Numbered from the stretch's first letter, positions 33,700 through 45,887 are shown. The stretch: DNA of 64,000 nt from Gnetum montanum (GCA_015680685.1 MNCI01021017.1:88368-152367); one strand, 5' to 3'. The notes: generated from the letters alone by a model not told the origin. A program made the numbers and translations.

Positions 33700-34970
33700 A
33701 GCACACTTTGCATGAAACCTACTTAGAGCCTAATTTGTGCATATGTTGTATGCATGGATGAATTAGAGCAAATTCATTATCAACTCTCTAATATTACAAA
33801 TGATGATACCTATTGGGGATAGTTGGAAATTCCTGAAAACTTTAAGCAAGAGCCCCTTTAATTAAAAACTCTACCTATTGGCATGGAATATGTATTCTTA
33901 AAAAATGAAAAGCCAATAATAAGTAATGCCAATCTTGCTCCAAAATAGAAATAGATGTTGTTGAATGTGGTTGAAAAATGGTCAGCAACATTTTCTTGGT
34001 CATATCTCAAACTCATAGGGATTAATCCTAGGATATGCCAGCATCGTATCTACACCGATCCAGCCATGAAGCTAAAGAGGCAGCCACAAAGGTAATGGAA
34101 CCCCAAATTGAACTAGGTTGTTAAGGAGGAAATTGAACAACTCCTCAAGGTGGGGTTTATCTATCCCATTATGGATAGCAAGTGGGTTAGTCCACTCGTG
34201 ATTGTGCTAAAAAAGGTGGCAAATGGTAGGTCTGCATCGATTTTGGCTATTGAATATGGTAACATTCAAGGATCATTTTCCATTGCCATTCCTTGATTAG
34301 GTGTTAGACATGATATCTAGGAATTGCTACTACAATTTTTTAGATAGTTATAGTGGCTATAACCAAATCCAGATAGCGTCAGAGGACTAGGCCAAAATAA
34401 CATTCACAAGTCCCTAGGCAACCTTTGCATATCACAAGATGCCTTTTGGTCTATGCAATGCCCCTGCTACATTCCAATGCCGAGTCCTTAGCATTTTTCA
34501 ATAGTAGATTGGTAGTGGGATGGAAGTCTTCATGGATGACTTCTCCACCTATGGGCCTACATTTGAGCAAGCCTTTGACTACCTTGAGCAAGTGCTAAAA
34601 TGATGTGTGAAAACACACTTGTGACTCAATTTGTAGAAAAGTCATTTGATGGTCCAAAAGGGCATTGTGTTGAGGCATAGAATATTGCAAGTAGGAATTG
34701 AGGTAGATTCCAAAAAAATTAGGGTCATCCAAGGAATAACCCACCAACCAAAAATCGTCAAAGATGTTTGGTCATTCCATGGACACACTTGCTATTATTG
34801 GTGATTCATAGAGAATTTCTCTAAGATAACAAAAAAGTTGGTTAAGCTAACAAAGAAAGATGCTCCATTTTTTTGGACCATGGAATGTGAAAAAGCATTC
34901 CAACAACTAAAGGAGAAACTTATAGAAACTCCAATTCTACAATTACCTAGCTAGTCTAGACCATTTGATC
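33700..34970 (+). pseudogene. E3 reverse transcriptase (broken)
   Basis: Linker (MDELEQIHYQLSN-like, near 33754), then SYLKLIGINPRICQHRIYTD, EEIEQLLKVGFIYPIMDSKW, SGYNQIQIASED, MPFGLCNAPATFQCRVLSIF and the catalytic FMDD at 34529-34540 (VFMDDFSTYG). Thumb near 34780 (YWFIENFSKI-like) and 34860 (DAPFFWTMECEKAFQQLKEK). About a dozen stops; the frame shifts near 34212 and around 34750. Confidence 0.83.
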
Positions 34971-35560
34971 TTATGAAAAATGCATCAAATTACACCTTGG
35001 GAGCTATTCTTATGTAGTTGGATGATAATAAATGTCCATATTACATCCACTGCGCAAGCCAAAGCATTCTGAATGTATAACTAAACTACACCATCATAGA
35101 AAAATAATTAATGATAGTGGTGTTTTTTCTAGAAAATTTTAGACATTATGTGCTTGGATACAAAGTGTTTGTGCACATGAACCACAATGCCATTCACTTC
35201 CTAATGAAGAAGCCAATAGCGAGTCCCTATGTTATACAGTGGTTGGAAATCTTACAAGAATTTGATCTTATGATGGTAGATTGAAAGAAAACTAAGAATG
35301 TGGTTGCTGACCACTTATCTCAGTTACGATGAGACAATAAAGAGGATGAAAGTCCACTATTTGATGTGTTTTCTAATGAGCTCCTCTTTGTTGGGGCTAT
35401 CACTAAATAATTGCCCATTGAGCCTAAATGGTATGATGACATTCTCACATATATTCTCATCCAAAAGAGATGCCACAAGGGTTGGACCACTAGAAGAAAA
35501 AAAATTTTCTTCATTAGGTAAAATGCTTCATGAAGATCAATGAACACCTCTACAAGGTGT
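34971..35560 (+). pseudogene. E3 RNase H and linker
   Basis: Reads MKNASNYTLGAILM, then DDNKCPYYIHCASQSIL, NYTIIEK, FLENFRHYVLGYKVFVHMNH and KNVVADHLSQLR, the gypsy RNase H in order. The His-Asp step is HMNH here (HIDH in E1 and E4), so a catalytic Asp is lost. The linker to integrase has a frame at 35298-35543 that is out of phase with RNase H. Confidence 0.8.
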
Positions 35561-36731
35561 GCGTTGGTGTGTCCCTGATGTTGATCAATTGTGCATTCTC
35601 TAGGACACTCATGAAGGTTCTTATGGGGGCCACTATGCTAGCAGATGCACGACCATTAAAATCCTGATGACATGGTACTATTGGCCAATAATCTTCAGGG
35701 ATGCTCATCAATATATCCACTCTTGTGAGTGCTACCAACAAGATGGTGGAATGATTTCTTAAATAGAGGAACCTTAATAATGGATGTAACCACTGGAACC
35801 CTTCGACATCTAGGGCATTGATTTCATTGATCCCATCACACCCATGTCAAATGGAAAGGCATATATCATAGTCACTATTGACTATTGTACAAAATGGGTA
35901 GAAGCAATAGCCATCACCAACTGTACATCTTCTACTGCTACTTAGTTTGTACAACAAAATGTTGTAAATAGGTTTGGTATTCCACATGTATTAATTTCTA
36001 ACAATGGAACCCACTTTACAGGAACTACCTTTTGGAAGCTTATGTAACGCTTTGGGGTTTAACATAACCTAACAACACACCACCACCCCCAAGCCAATGG
36101 TCAAGCTAAGGTTAGAAATAGGGAAATCACAAAGATACTAACAAGAATTATCAGCAAATATAGGAAAGACTGGAGCACGAAACTCAATGATTCCCTCTGG
36201 CCCTACCACTCAACATGGAAACTTCCTATAGGTTATTCTTCCTATGAGTTAGTGTACAAAAAATTACCAACACTTCCTATTCAATCTGGGCTTCGTACAC
36301 TTTTAACAACTTGTGACCTTGACCTTGACTTAAGTCTAGCACAAAAAGAAAGATTAATGAAGCTCAACTTGATAGAAAAAAACCAATTAGTGGCCTTGTC
36401 ATCTAACAAGTTGTACAAGGCATTCAACAAAAAGTATCATGACCTTAGAATTAGGAAATTCAAATTTCAATTGGGAGATAAGGTTCTCTACTAGAACCCC
36501 ACACACATACCTCAACAAACTAAGTTCTAGATATTGCGGGAAGGACCTTATATACTTTATGAAACATTTTCTTTTGGGGCTATGATGATCTACAAACCTG
36601 AGAGCCCAAACAAGAAACAATTGATCAACATACAAGAAGTCAAACCTTTCCACGAGCCTAAGCAAGCTAGTATAACAAATGCCTCATCAGATGAACAACC
36701 ACACTCAATTTTTTGGATCTTTTCCTTTTAA
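35561..36731 (+). pseudogene. E3 integrase (broken)
   Basis: The zinc finger is readable near 35700-35750 (DAHQYIHSCECYQQDGG), with the second Cys replaced by Tyr. Catalytic core near 35815-36120: GIDFIDPI, LISNNGTHF (second Asp changed to Asn) and NGQAKVRNREI (Glu changed to Lys), so the active site is lost. C-terminal half 36252-36494 ([20 protein letters not shown], then RIRKFKFQLGDKVLY) and tail 36534-36731 (REGPYILYETFSFGAMMIYK). Many TAG stops. Confidence 0.82.
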
Positions 36732-38695
36732 CTCAGTGGTGGGGGAGATGGCCATCCATGCTAACTATATAAGTGGCTCCACAGTTTTTTGTCTTTTTTT
36801 CTTATACATTTTTTTTACACCTTGTTATTTTTACAACTTTTTTTTTACACATTTTTTATTTTACACATTTTTGTTTTTACATTATTCATTTTTCAAAATT
36901 TTTATTTTACAACATCATTAGTACATTTAATTTTTCTTAAAATATTTTACAATTTCTTGTATATTTTCCTTTATTTTGATTATGATTTTCTTATGATGTT
37001 TTAATAATAATGTGTCTTATTGCCAATTGGGTATAGTGTGTTCGATTGATGTGGGCATGTGATATTTTGTTATTTGATTGTTGGTGTCTAGATTCTAGCT
37101 TTGAATTTTGTTATGGATAACTAGGACATTGTTTCTTTTTCATGAAATAGGTAGTGAGTCCACAATATCCACCCATCCACAAACTCTATGATTTTCCTTG
37201 CTCTAGAAGTGTGAGGTCTCCTTTTCATTAATAAAACCTTAAGGAACTTGTGACTTTGGTAGTTTCCAAATTTGGAAAGGATTTAAAGGTTTGAATAGGG
37301 TGTGGCCTCAAAGGGACTCGGTACTCTTTGTGCCTTTCTGATTACTTAGGTGCATGTGTGTTTTCATGGATTTCTTACCATTCCATGTCGATGAATAATA
37401 GGAAGTTGAATAAGTCTCTGCATGGTCTAGTTCTCATCATAAAAAAAAAAAAAACAATGATGGGAATTCAAAGCACACCCCTTAGAAAAAATAAATAGGC
37501 TACAAGAAATAGTTATGGGAAAAGAAAGACATGTTACCTATGCTTGAAGGTCCCCTCAAACTAAGGCCCTTCCTCACTTTGCACTTCTCTTTTCTTCTTT
37601 AACAAGGAATGATGGTTGTTCTGTGTGAGCACTCTTATGTCTCAAGGGGGTGGAATGGTCTTAGAATGATCATGCAATGTCACTAAACGTTGTTGGTTTT
37701 GGTCTAGACTAAGGATGGATTTTATTAGGTCATTTAACCATAAAATTCACAAGGAACTTCATGTGACCTTAATCAGGAACTCCATTTCACTCTCTCTCAT
37801 TCATTTGTGCTTTCCATGTCTCACCTCACTGCCAATTTCATGTTCTTGTTCGATGTCTTGGTTTGATGTGTTAAAATTCTTAGGTAGTTTCTTCCAAGTT
37901 TTTGTCCTTAACTTTTCATAACCATTAATCATCCATGAGGCCCATGGATTCCTCAGTTTGAAGTTATGCAAGGGCAATAAAAGACTTGTACTTGCTTTGG
38001 GGAGGATCCACTTGCATATCTTTTGGTTGGGTTAGTTAAGTTTTTTATCCTTAGACATCCTCACAATCAAATCCTTTTGCATGTCCCATCAATAACATCA
38101 AATTGTGCACATCTTCACAACATTTTTTAGTGATCCTCTTTTTATTTGTTGTGAATTCTTAAACCCTCTTTAAGCATTTCATCATGTTTGAACTTTTCAA
38201 AATTTAATGGACCACTTATTCATTTCACCTTTTTTCAACCTTCCCACTAACACTATTAATGAAATCAATCCACCATAATCACAAATTAGCCAAGTGTAAC
38301 TATTGATGAAACAAGGTACTTAAAAGCTATACATTACACATTGCACACTAATTTGTGATTTTGTTGTGATTGTAGTGGGAAGTGCGGACTAGAAGTAGGA
38401 CTATCTTTACCAAAAGGATAAGTAGCAACACCATGTGACAAGGAATTTTCATGATTGTTGGATCTTCTTCCTTGCTCTTTAGCTTCTAGAGGAGTTGGAT
38501 GTTAGTTTTGTCCAGGGTGTTCACTTCTCTTGTCATGAACACCCAAGTTTGTAAAAGATTGTAATCCGTATACTTGGGTACTTAGAATTTGTCTATTCCA
38601 TTTGAGTTAGTTGCATGTCAGTCAATAATTCTATACCTTCCCCATATTTTTTAAGGAACTTGTTCCTCCTCTTGTTCACTTGAGGGTGAGTTTTC
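36732..38695 (+). other. E3 3' non-coding region
   Basis: 2.0 kb with no supported frame. Starts with T-rich runs (36785-36960), has an A-run at 37440-37455, CTTGAAGGTCCCCTC near 37540 and the conserved block GCTTTGGGGAGGATCCACTT (37994-38013), all shared with E2 or E4. No envelope-like gene. Confidence 0.75.
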
Positions 38696-38712
38696 ATTTA
38701 GTCATGGGGGTA
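38696..38712 (+). promoter_or_regulatory. E3 polypurine tract
   Basis: TAGTCATGGGGGTA before the 3' LTR; one G-to-A change from E2 and E4. Confidence 0.75.
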
Positions 38713-39599
38713 TGATGAGTCATGTTTTGATTGGCTTTGATATTGGGTACTTGATATTGGAGTCACAATGTTGGATATTCAATATCAAACACCAAGATGT
38801 AATGTCAAATATCCAATATAGCTGTGTATGTGCTAGCCTATAAACATAGCACTTGGGCACACGGTTTTGACTTAGTTTTTATCATAGCATAGCAGAGCTT
38901 TTGCAGTTTCTTTTCTCCAAAGTTATAATATTTTCCAAAGTTCTTGTAGTAGGAGTCATTGAGTGTATAGATCCTTATTCGAGCACTGTTGTACCTTAGC
39001 ATGGTAGTGTGTGCAACAATAAAGATAAGCTTTCTAATCAAACCTTGTAGCACCTTGCCTAGCTTAAATATTTTATTTATGCATTTAATGTTTTATGTAA
39101 TTCCTTTTGATGCTCCCAAGTAATTAAGCTAAAGTAAGCTAGCTAGATTAACTAGTAGCCAATTAATTAAGCACATAAGTATGACCAGTTCGAGCATGCA
39201 TATGACTCTTGGTAACCCAGCAACATGGAATGTTTGGTAACGTAGCAGTGTTATACACGTTCAGGATGTGCACAGAAAGTGGGATTGAATACTTATGTTA
39301 GGATAGTTAGTTATTGATTAGCAATTGGATTAAGGTTAATTAATTATAAATTACATTTCAACTTGCTCTTTATCGTAGACAAATAAAATATAATATAATA
39401 AAAATCATGTGCCTTAATTATACTTAACCATACAATTAAGATTCACAAGTATAGTTGAGAAGACAATGATTGTTACGATTAGATTTCACGTCTTGGAACT
39501 AGTGTACTTAAGAACGTAAGGTCTACGGAATTCAACCAGATCATGTGTAAACACTTATGATTGATATGGTTGGGTGTAGGGTTACCTCGCCACTTATCA
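38713..39599 (+). mobile_element. E3 3' LTR
   Basis: 887 bp, TGATGA to TTATCA (one change from TCATCA). TATA box region TATAAACATA at 38839-38848, AATAAA near 39019, first GGTAACCCAG motif near 39212. The GATATC palindromes of the 5' LTR are mostly degraded to AATATC here. Followed by TATAG, the right target duplication. Confidence 0.9.
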
Positions 39600-39604
39600 T
39601 ATAG

Positions 39605-39708
39605 GAATTACATGAATTGGATCTTGTCTTATTTAATATAGATTTATTAATGATATTTATTTAATTCTTTTGTGGAACATTTAATCCTCATATTCCACAA
39701 GTCTAACA
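39605..39708 (-). mobile_element. Copia 5' LTR, first 104 bp, separated by E3
   Basis: On the minus strand it begins TGTTAGACTTGTGGAATA, a typical start for a copia LTR, at 39708. With 19340-19598 it makes a 363-bp LTR into which E3 inserted. No copia copy of this LTR is seen to the left of 17335. Confidence 0.82.
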
Positions 39709-40465
39709 AAAATTACCTTTTGCATTTATAGAAGAATCACATTATTACATATACTAGCTTGCTTTATAGTATGCGAATGAAATACCATTGGTAAATCAGA
39801 AAATTCTATCCCTACATTTCGATGCTTTTCTTACATTAAAGTCTTTTTCACATTTTCTTAAAATCAAAAATGAATCTTAATACTTTAAGGAGCTCAATAA
39901 ATGATTACACATGTTTTTTTTCCTATCCAAAATTAAAATAAAAAGAATCCTTTAATTAGATTTATAATCATAACATAGTTAATTTCTCACATTACCTAAT
40001 TTTCTTCCAAAGAAGAGGGACTTTCATATAAAAATATCCAACTATATAAAACCTTTCAAACTTCTTACAAGTCACATCAATAACATCTTTAGGTAAGCTA
40101 AATTGAAACATGTTTTTAGAATTTTTTGGTGCTAATCATTACAGTGAGAATGAACCAATACCTTTTTCTTTGAAAATTATAAACTCTTCCATGTTTCCAA
40201 AAACATGTAGGTGTCGGGCACCGAAAAAAATATTAATAATGGACAAATAAAATTTAAAGTACATTAGAAGCTTAACACTGAGTAGACATAATTAAAATAT
40301 ATATATGAAAAGAAAACATTTTCCGATTTTAGAACCATCTATTCACATGTACAAAGTTACAATTGATAATTTGAAAAAGGAAATAAGTGAATAAAATTAA
40401 TTGTTAGTAGGGAGGAAGGTCTCAATTGTAACAAAATTTATGGAATCCATTCATTAGTTGCTAGC
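39709..40465. other. AT-rich spacer, unassigned
   Basis: 757 bp outside the copia LTR. No coding frame, repeat boundary or RNA gene that I can support. It has the character of old non-coding DNA. Confidence 0.5.
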
Positions 40466-41143
40466 CAAACTCTTACATTTTTTTCTTCCCAGAGTTAGAA
40501 TATTTTCTAAGTACTTGTAGTAGGAGTGAGAAGTGTATAGATCTTTATTTGAGCATTGATGTACCTGAGCACCTCGGTGTGATTGGTAATAAAGATGAGC
40601 TTTCTTTATAAACCTTGTAGCACTTGGACTTAGCTTAATGTTTACTTAATGTATTTATTATTCATGTGATGTATGTTAATGAATTTAATTAATTAATTAA
40701 TAATTAATAATTAATACACATAAGTATGACCATCTTGAGCATACGATTAACACTTGGTAATCCTACTATCGCTTAACACTTGGTAACCTAGTAGCATTGT
40801 AATGTGTTTAGGATCTATACAATAGATGGGAATGGATGCTTATGTTAGGATTAGCTAAGCATTACTTAGTTATTAGAATATTTCAACATTTAATTACTTC
40901 ATTTTCAACACATAGGTGAATTAAACAAAAAACATAAAAATGATAAAAATCATATGCCTCAGTTACACTTAATCATACATTTGCTATTCACAAGTGAAAT
41001 TAAGAAGACAACGATCATGTCCATTAGATTCACTACCTAGACCTAATGTGCTTAGAGAGCTAAAGTTTATGGAATTCAACTGGATCATTTAGTGAATGCT
41101 AGTGATTTGTATGGTGGGTGTAGGAATTGCTTGCTACTCATCA
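40466..41143 (+). mobile_element. 5'-truncated Athila-like LTR
   Basis: From CTCTTACATTTTTTTCTTCC onward it follows the E3 LTR: GTAGTAGGAGTGAGAAGTG, AATAAAGATGAGCTTTC near 40588, paired GGTAAYC motifs near 40756 and 40783, and the end CTACTCATCA. The first ~250 bp, including the TATA box and palindromes, are missing. No primer site follows, so it is a solo or 3' LTR remnant. Confidence 0.82.
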
Positions 41144-41149
41144 TTTACA

Positions 41150-43029
41150 AAAGGAGGAAGAACTTTACAAAATTTTGGGAAGGTATGGGATTATTGGCTA
41201 ACTACTAGTAGACAAGTAACACAAAAAACACTAAGTGTCCAAGTGTGCAAATTTACAATTTTTACAAAATTTGGTGTTCATGACAAAAAAATTGAACACC
41301 ATGATAAAACTAATAGCGTATCTCCTTTGGTGGCTAAAGATGAAGAAGAAAATCAAATAGTCCTAGGCGGTGGAGGTTTCTAAGGTGCTGAAGGATCTTC
41401 TCCTCTCTCTAGTGCATGTGGCTATTGTGGTTAAGGTTGTGGTTGTGTTTATCTAGCTGTAGCTATGATGGCTGGTGGAAGACAAAAAGCATCTAGAAAT
41501 GCTTTTATCTTTTCCTTCTTACTTCAAGGATCGTACATGGTCCACATGGCATCAGTAGTTTGGGCCGATATGGGAGTATCCCATGAATAGAGCATTTTAG
41601 GGAACAACTTCTTCACATTGATGAACCAAGCTATGAATTTCTTCTGTTCAACATCAAATGCCTTGACAATGTTTTGCAGCTCCTAGTAATTATTCATCCA
41701 CTAGGCCAGGTTTCCACTATGGATCTTTGATTAAAGAAGTGTTTCTTGAGAATGTTGAGTTTAGCATTTGCCATTTGAAGTTTTTTCTGTCTCTTTATGA
41801 TGCTTAAACTCAGCCTCTTACAATAGGTACGAGCTAGTCACCTATTTTTTCAAATTTGACCTCAACCTTCTGGTAGTCAGGATTGCCAAGTTTTCATAGT
41901 AGAGGTTGGCGAGCTCCATGTATTTGGTCATCTCCTTGATCTACACCTCCTTGAGGTGGATTTCTACCTTGCTATATGTGTTCAACCCATCAAAGATAGG
42001 CTACCACACGTCACCTCCTTGTTGGAGCTCCTTACTAGTTTGATTTCCTTTTCATTGATCTTCTTTTGCAAGACAACCTAGTCCCTTTAATGGTTTTTGA
42101 CCCTTTCGAGTTTAACGGCCTTGTTCTTCTAGGTGGTGATTTCAATTGCAGACCTATGGTGAAGGGCATGGACCTTCTTCATTGAGAGATTACGGTTCTT
42201 TGTTGCTAACTTCCTTAGGTCCATTATCACCTTAGCAAGCTGTTCCTACTACTATCTCATATATTCAACCATTTTCTCTTTTTGGAGCTTGATAGTATGT
42301 AGGCAATGATTATCCTTAGTTAGATTTACATTCTCTGGCAAACCTCCAACAAGTCCTTTTGAATGTTGTACATAGTGGCATTAGCTAAGGACTGGTCAAA
42401 GATCACTAATTCCTTTGCATACTTAACCTCTTAAGGTTTGGATTGAAACTGTTGAAAAGCTTCATCCCTGCTCACTACTTGGCCAAGTACTATGGGATTA
42501 GTGAGACAGGCTCTAAGTTTTGCAACCTCTACAACCAAGTGCTAATTCTTAGCTTTGGCTATTTCAGGTTGAGCCTATATGATGATGCACTTGTCCCTTG
42601 CCTCCAATAGTTCTAACTAGGTATCAATGAATTCATCCTGAAGGTCAAAAACATCCAGAATTAGTAGCCAGATTTTCACTAGTCATTTTAGCAACATCTC
42701 ATGCTGGGGTACATTGAACCTCCCACTTGCCACTCTTGTAGACATTCACACATCTCTAAGTGTAGCAATATTAGGCATAGATAACCTAGGAACATTCATG
42801 ACTTTACCCACTTGATTTGCCATCATCTTGACTACTATTTCCTTTCCTTGGAGTTGCATCACCAAGATAGTTGCCCCATCTCCCTCCTCTAGGTACACTA
42901 AGAAGGTAGTAGCATTTCTAGAGATTTCTAGAAACTACTGCTATCCTAGAATGGACACTATTACCTCTTAGGCATTGGGAGTTGAGTGCATGAGCACCTG
43001 CATTCATTTGAAAAAGAAAGTTGGCACTA
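41150..43029 (-). pseudogene. Unrecognised coiled-coil gene, 3' part, split by E5
   Basis: The minus strand keeps one reading direction through 1.6 kb despite many stops. It continues the gene at 60577-61288 across E5. Readable parts include ATILVMQLQGKEIVVKMMAN (about 42870), KVMNVPRLSMPNIATLRDV, a long heptad-like charged region (42650-41800), then EEFIAWFINVKKLF-like and YSWDTPISAQTTDAMWTMYD near 41570, and KKEKIKAFLDAFCLPPAI near 41500. A short Pro-rich end precedes the truncated LTR. I do not recognise the family; long coiled coils next to plant-transposon-type domains occur in extra frames of plant retroelements. Breaks are mostly TAG. Confidence 0.55.
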
Positions 43030-43034
43030 TGTCT
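43030..43034. repeat. E5 target duplication, left (TGTCT)
   Basis: TGTCT here and TGTCC at 60572-60576 flank the two E5 LTRs (one change of five). The coiled-coil pseudogene continues on each side, which supports a single insertion. Confidence 0.85.
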
Positions 43035-44299
43035 TGTAATGATGGAAAACGTCGGTTGCTGGAAGTGCTGAGAGAATTTCTGCGTACACAGTTTCAACCC
43101 TGGATTCATGCAAGGGTTGTGCTAGGGAAAATGAATCCAAGATGCCCTAAATGGTCTTGTCGATCAGATAGGGACTTACTTGGTCAATAAATTTGTTAAC
43201 GATCGTGTAACGAAATGGCGAATTGATATGCGAACGTAATACCAATTGATGAGAAAAATGAGATCTACTCCAAGATCTAATCGTGAAGGCAATGAAATTG
43301 ATGTAAATTATGCAAGATGACTGTAAAAATCAATGTAAATAGGATACAATGAATCAAATTTAGAAAATGCACGATCCCAAGATCTGGGTTCTCTTATGAG
43401 AAAATATGATGGATACAATGGGATTTGCAAGTAGACTCTAGTTTGGACGAAGTATCGGCCACCAATAAGAAGCTATTTAGAGATTACAAAAGTAAGAGGG
43501 CCAATCTACCTTGTTCAATCTGGGCGCAAGGGAGTCAGGCTCGAAGCAAAATATTCACTAACTCACAATATTTGGCCAAAAAGCTTCTCTCTGTCACCGT
43601 CGATGCTCTTGCCAACTTTCGTCAACTACCTTAAATTTTTTGACCTCTTTGTTTTTGTTGCCAACTCTTTTCACCAACTAACCAAGTTTTTTTTTCTGCC
43701 AACCCTTTGAGCATTGTTTGCTTGGTATTTATAGAATTAGGATTAGGAGAAGAACGCGGTTTAGATGAGGCGTGTCTTAGGCTTGCAGAATGTCGTTGAC
43801 CTGGCGTGCTGTGGTTGAAGCCTGTGATGCTACGCTGTGATACGCTTTGAAGCGTAGCATAGCGTAACCACCCCGCGACTACGCTGTAACACGTTGGGAA
43901 GTGTATCATGGTGTAATGAATGCTACTGTTTGAATTTTGTTATCCTTGTTGTTGCGGCTGTTTCAACTGTGCTGCTTGTCTTATGCTATGCTACGCTGCC
44001 TAGCGTAACGCGGCGTAATATGCAAAAAGTTAAGAATTTGAAGAATGGTTAACTTGCAAAGTTGAAGTGTTGTCGCCATGCATCCCTTATTCTATTCTAT
44101 CCTCCTGAAGTTTGCTACGCTGAGCTACATAGCATAGCGTAGCAAGCCCTCAGCTGCAAAAACAAAACTTGCTGAGATGCGTAACTGTCTTTGGTGCTTC
44201 CATCGCTCGGATATCTTGACACTGCACTTGTGAAAAATCTTTGCCTAAACTTTGAGACTTTTCTGAATCATCGAGGTCTGGAAATTTCATGGTGTTTCA
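43035..44299 (-). mobile_element. E5 3' LTR
   Basis: 1265 bp. The minus strand begins TGAAACACCATG and ends TTACA. TATA box TATAAATA on the minus strand (43726-43733). Rich in short inverted pairs of ACGCTA/TAGCGT between 43800 and 44150. More complete than the 5' LTR, which lacks the TATA segment. Confidence 0.9.
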
Positions 44300-44313
44300 G
44301 TGGCCCCTCTTTG
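44300..44313 (-). promoter_or_regulatory. E5 polypurine tract
   Basis: The minus strand reads CAAAGAGGGGCCAC directly before the LTR start TGAAAC. The equivalent in E6 (62704-62717) reads CAAAGAGGGACCAT. Confidence 0.85.
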
Positions 44314-45479
44314 TTGACATTTGGAGGGCTTGCCCGAGAGATGTTGACAAAGAATGCAAAACACCACAGAGGTAAAGATGCCAACATCGTTCGTTGGTTG
44401 CTACTCGGATGTTACTCTATCAAACTTGGAAGTGTGAAGGCTGGGAGCGTAAGAAGGAAAAGAGGGATTTTACAAGTGTGAGGGAGAGACGGTTGGGGAA
44501 GACTCAAGTGTAAGCAGGATACCTCATAAACATATTATTAGATAACTTCTCACTGGTGTTTTGGCGAGAGGTTACGCTGTTGTACTGTATATGTGGGAAT
44601 TGCTTGGGTGAGTTGTATTACACCTGTATGACTTGGATGAGCTGTGTTTCATCCATTTTTCCTGGCTTTTCCCATTTTTTTGAACCTACAGATACATTCC
44701 ATGAGGCGAGTTGTATTACGCTAGTTCACGAACGTGACGGTTATCATGTGTGAAAGGCTCCTTGTACGTTTACATCTTGTACAAACGGGAGGAGAAAGTA
44801 AGGGTAATTGCAAGGATAAGAGAGGGAAAAAGGAAGGTAAGGTGGCTGGAGGGGGAAAGGTAGGGTATGCACTCCCAAGTAGTCAGGCTAGTTTGAGCAA
44901 CCACCTTGGAACACTTTGACGCCTCGCCCTCCAAGTGAATGCATCTTTGAATGATGTTGTTGTAGCAAGTAACCTGCAAAACGTAACAAAGAACAAAGAA
45001 CAGAAGCAACTATGTTAAACACTAGGGAGGTTGTTGAAACAAGTGCCGTCTAAAGCGAAAAGGGGAGTGCACCATAGAGAGGGGGACCACAGAAAAAAGG
45101 TAAGGGTCCCTTTGTTGATGCTACAACTCAGGAATTCACCATCGACAGCCAAGTTCATCTTATCCATTTGATTAGGCGAAGAGCCAGTTAAATGAATCTG
45201 GGAAGCTAGGCCCTAGTGGCGGTAGCGGCTAGAGGCAACTAAGGCTATGGGTGACCATAGTTTCCTTGGGGCTTCAACTGGCAATGCTGACCTTGGGAGG
45301 TGCCATTGCCAAGTGACTGTTGTGGCGGCATCTTTGAGGGGTCAGTAGTATGCCCTTCGGCATATCCGAGGAATCAGTAGAATGCTAGGGGGTAGTGACG
45401 TTGCATCTGTTCCAACACCCTACCCGTTCTATCTGATGAGGATGTCATGCTAAAATGGTCAGGTCCGCTTGTTTCATGG
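44314..45479 (-). other. E5 3' non-coding region
   Basis: 1.2 kb between the polypurine tract and repeat array R1. Small frames on both strands (for example 44191-44481, 44734-44919) have no recognisable relatives and cross the LTR edge or overlap each other. The 60 bp next to the tract match E6. Confidence 0.7.
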
Positions 45480-45870
45480 ATGTTCTATTGGTAGATCCTA
45501 GTTTTAGGTCCTAGTAGATTGTCATTGCTAGTTTTAAGTCCCAGTGGACCATGGTCCCAGTTTAAAGTTTGGGCAGACTGAAGTGTGCTAGTTTTACGTC
45601 ATAGCGGACGATTGAAGAACTAGTTTATGGTCCTAGCAGACTATGTTTTGGGTGTCATTTTTGTGTCGTGACCCAGGGAGAAGTCTGTGCTAGTTTAACG
45701 TCTTAGCAGACAGATGCTTACCTTGCCAGTTTTACGTCATGGTGGACGGTCGCAAGCTTTGCTAGTTTAGCGTCGTGGCGGATGCGTGCAAGAAATACTA
45801 GTTTTACGTCGTAGTGGATGTGTACAACACTACCAATTTTATATTGTAGCGGATGATTGTTACCTTGCGT
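45480..45870 (+). repeat. Repeat array R1 downstream of E5 integrase
   Basis: About ten degenerate copies of a 20-bp core, for example TAGTTTTACGTCATAGCGGA, starting near 45499, 45529, 45558, 45589, 45621, 45691, 45727, 45763, 45799 and 45833. Spacing is about 30 bp in the first half and 34-36 bp in the second. Related arrays are at 49445-49680 and 55171-55360, and a remnant is in E6 at 62846-62920. Confidence 0.85.
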
Positions 45871-45887
45871 TCTAGTCAAGCTAACCT

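Larger units (their letters stand above)
19599..39599 (+). mobile_element. Element E3: Athila-like retrotransposon containing nested element E4
   Basis: 5' LTR 19599-20487, primer site, gag start, then E4 (21706-31616), then the rest of gag, PR, RT, RNase H, IN, a 3' non-coding region, polypurine tract and 3' LTR 38713-39599. Flanks are GATAG and TATAG (one change). Without E4 it is about 10.1 kb, a normal size for a full element. Every gene has several stops and it is visibly more decayed than E4, agreeing with its being the older insertion. Confidence 0.9.

Noticed and set aside
45480-45870. R1 array as a CRISPR-like array
   Set aside because: Units are degenerate, spacers short and uneven, and the setting is a plant retrotransposon.
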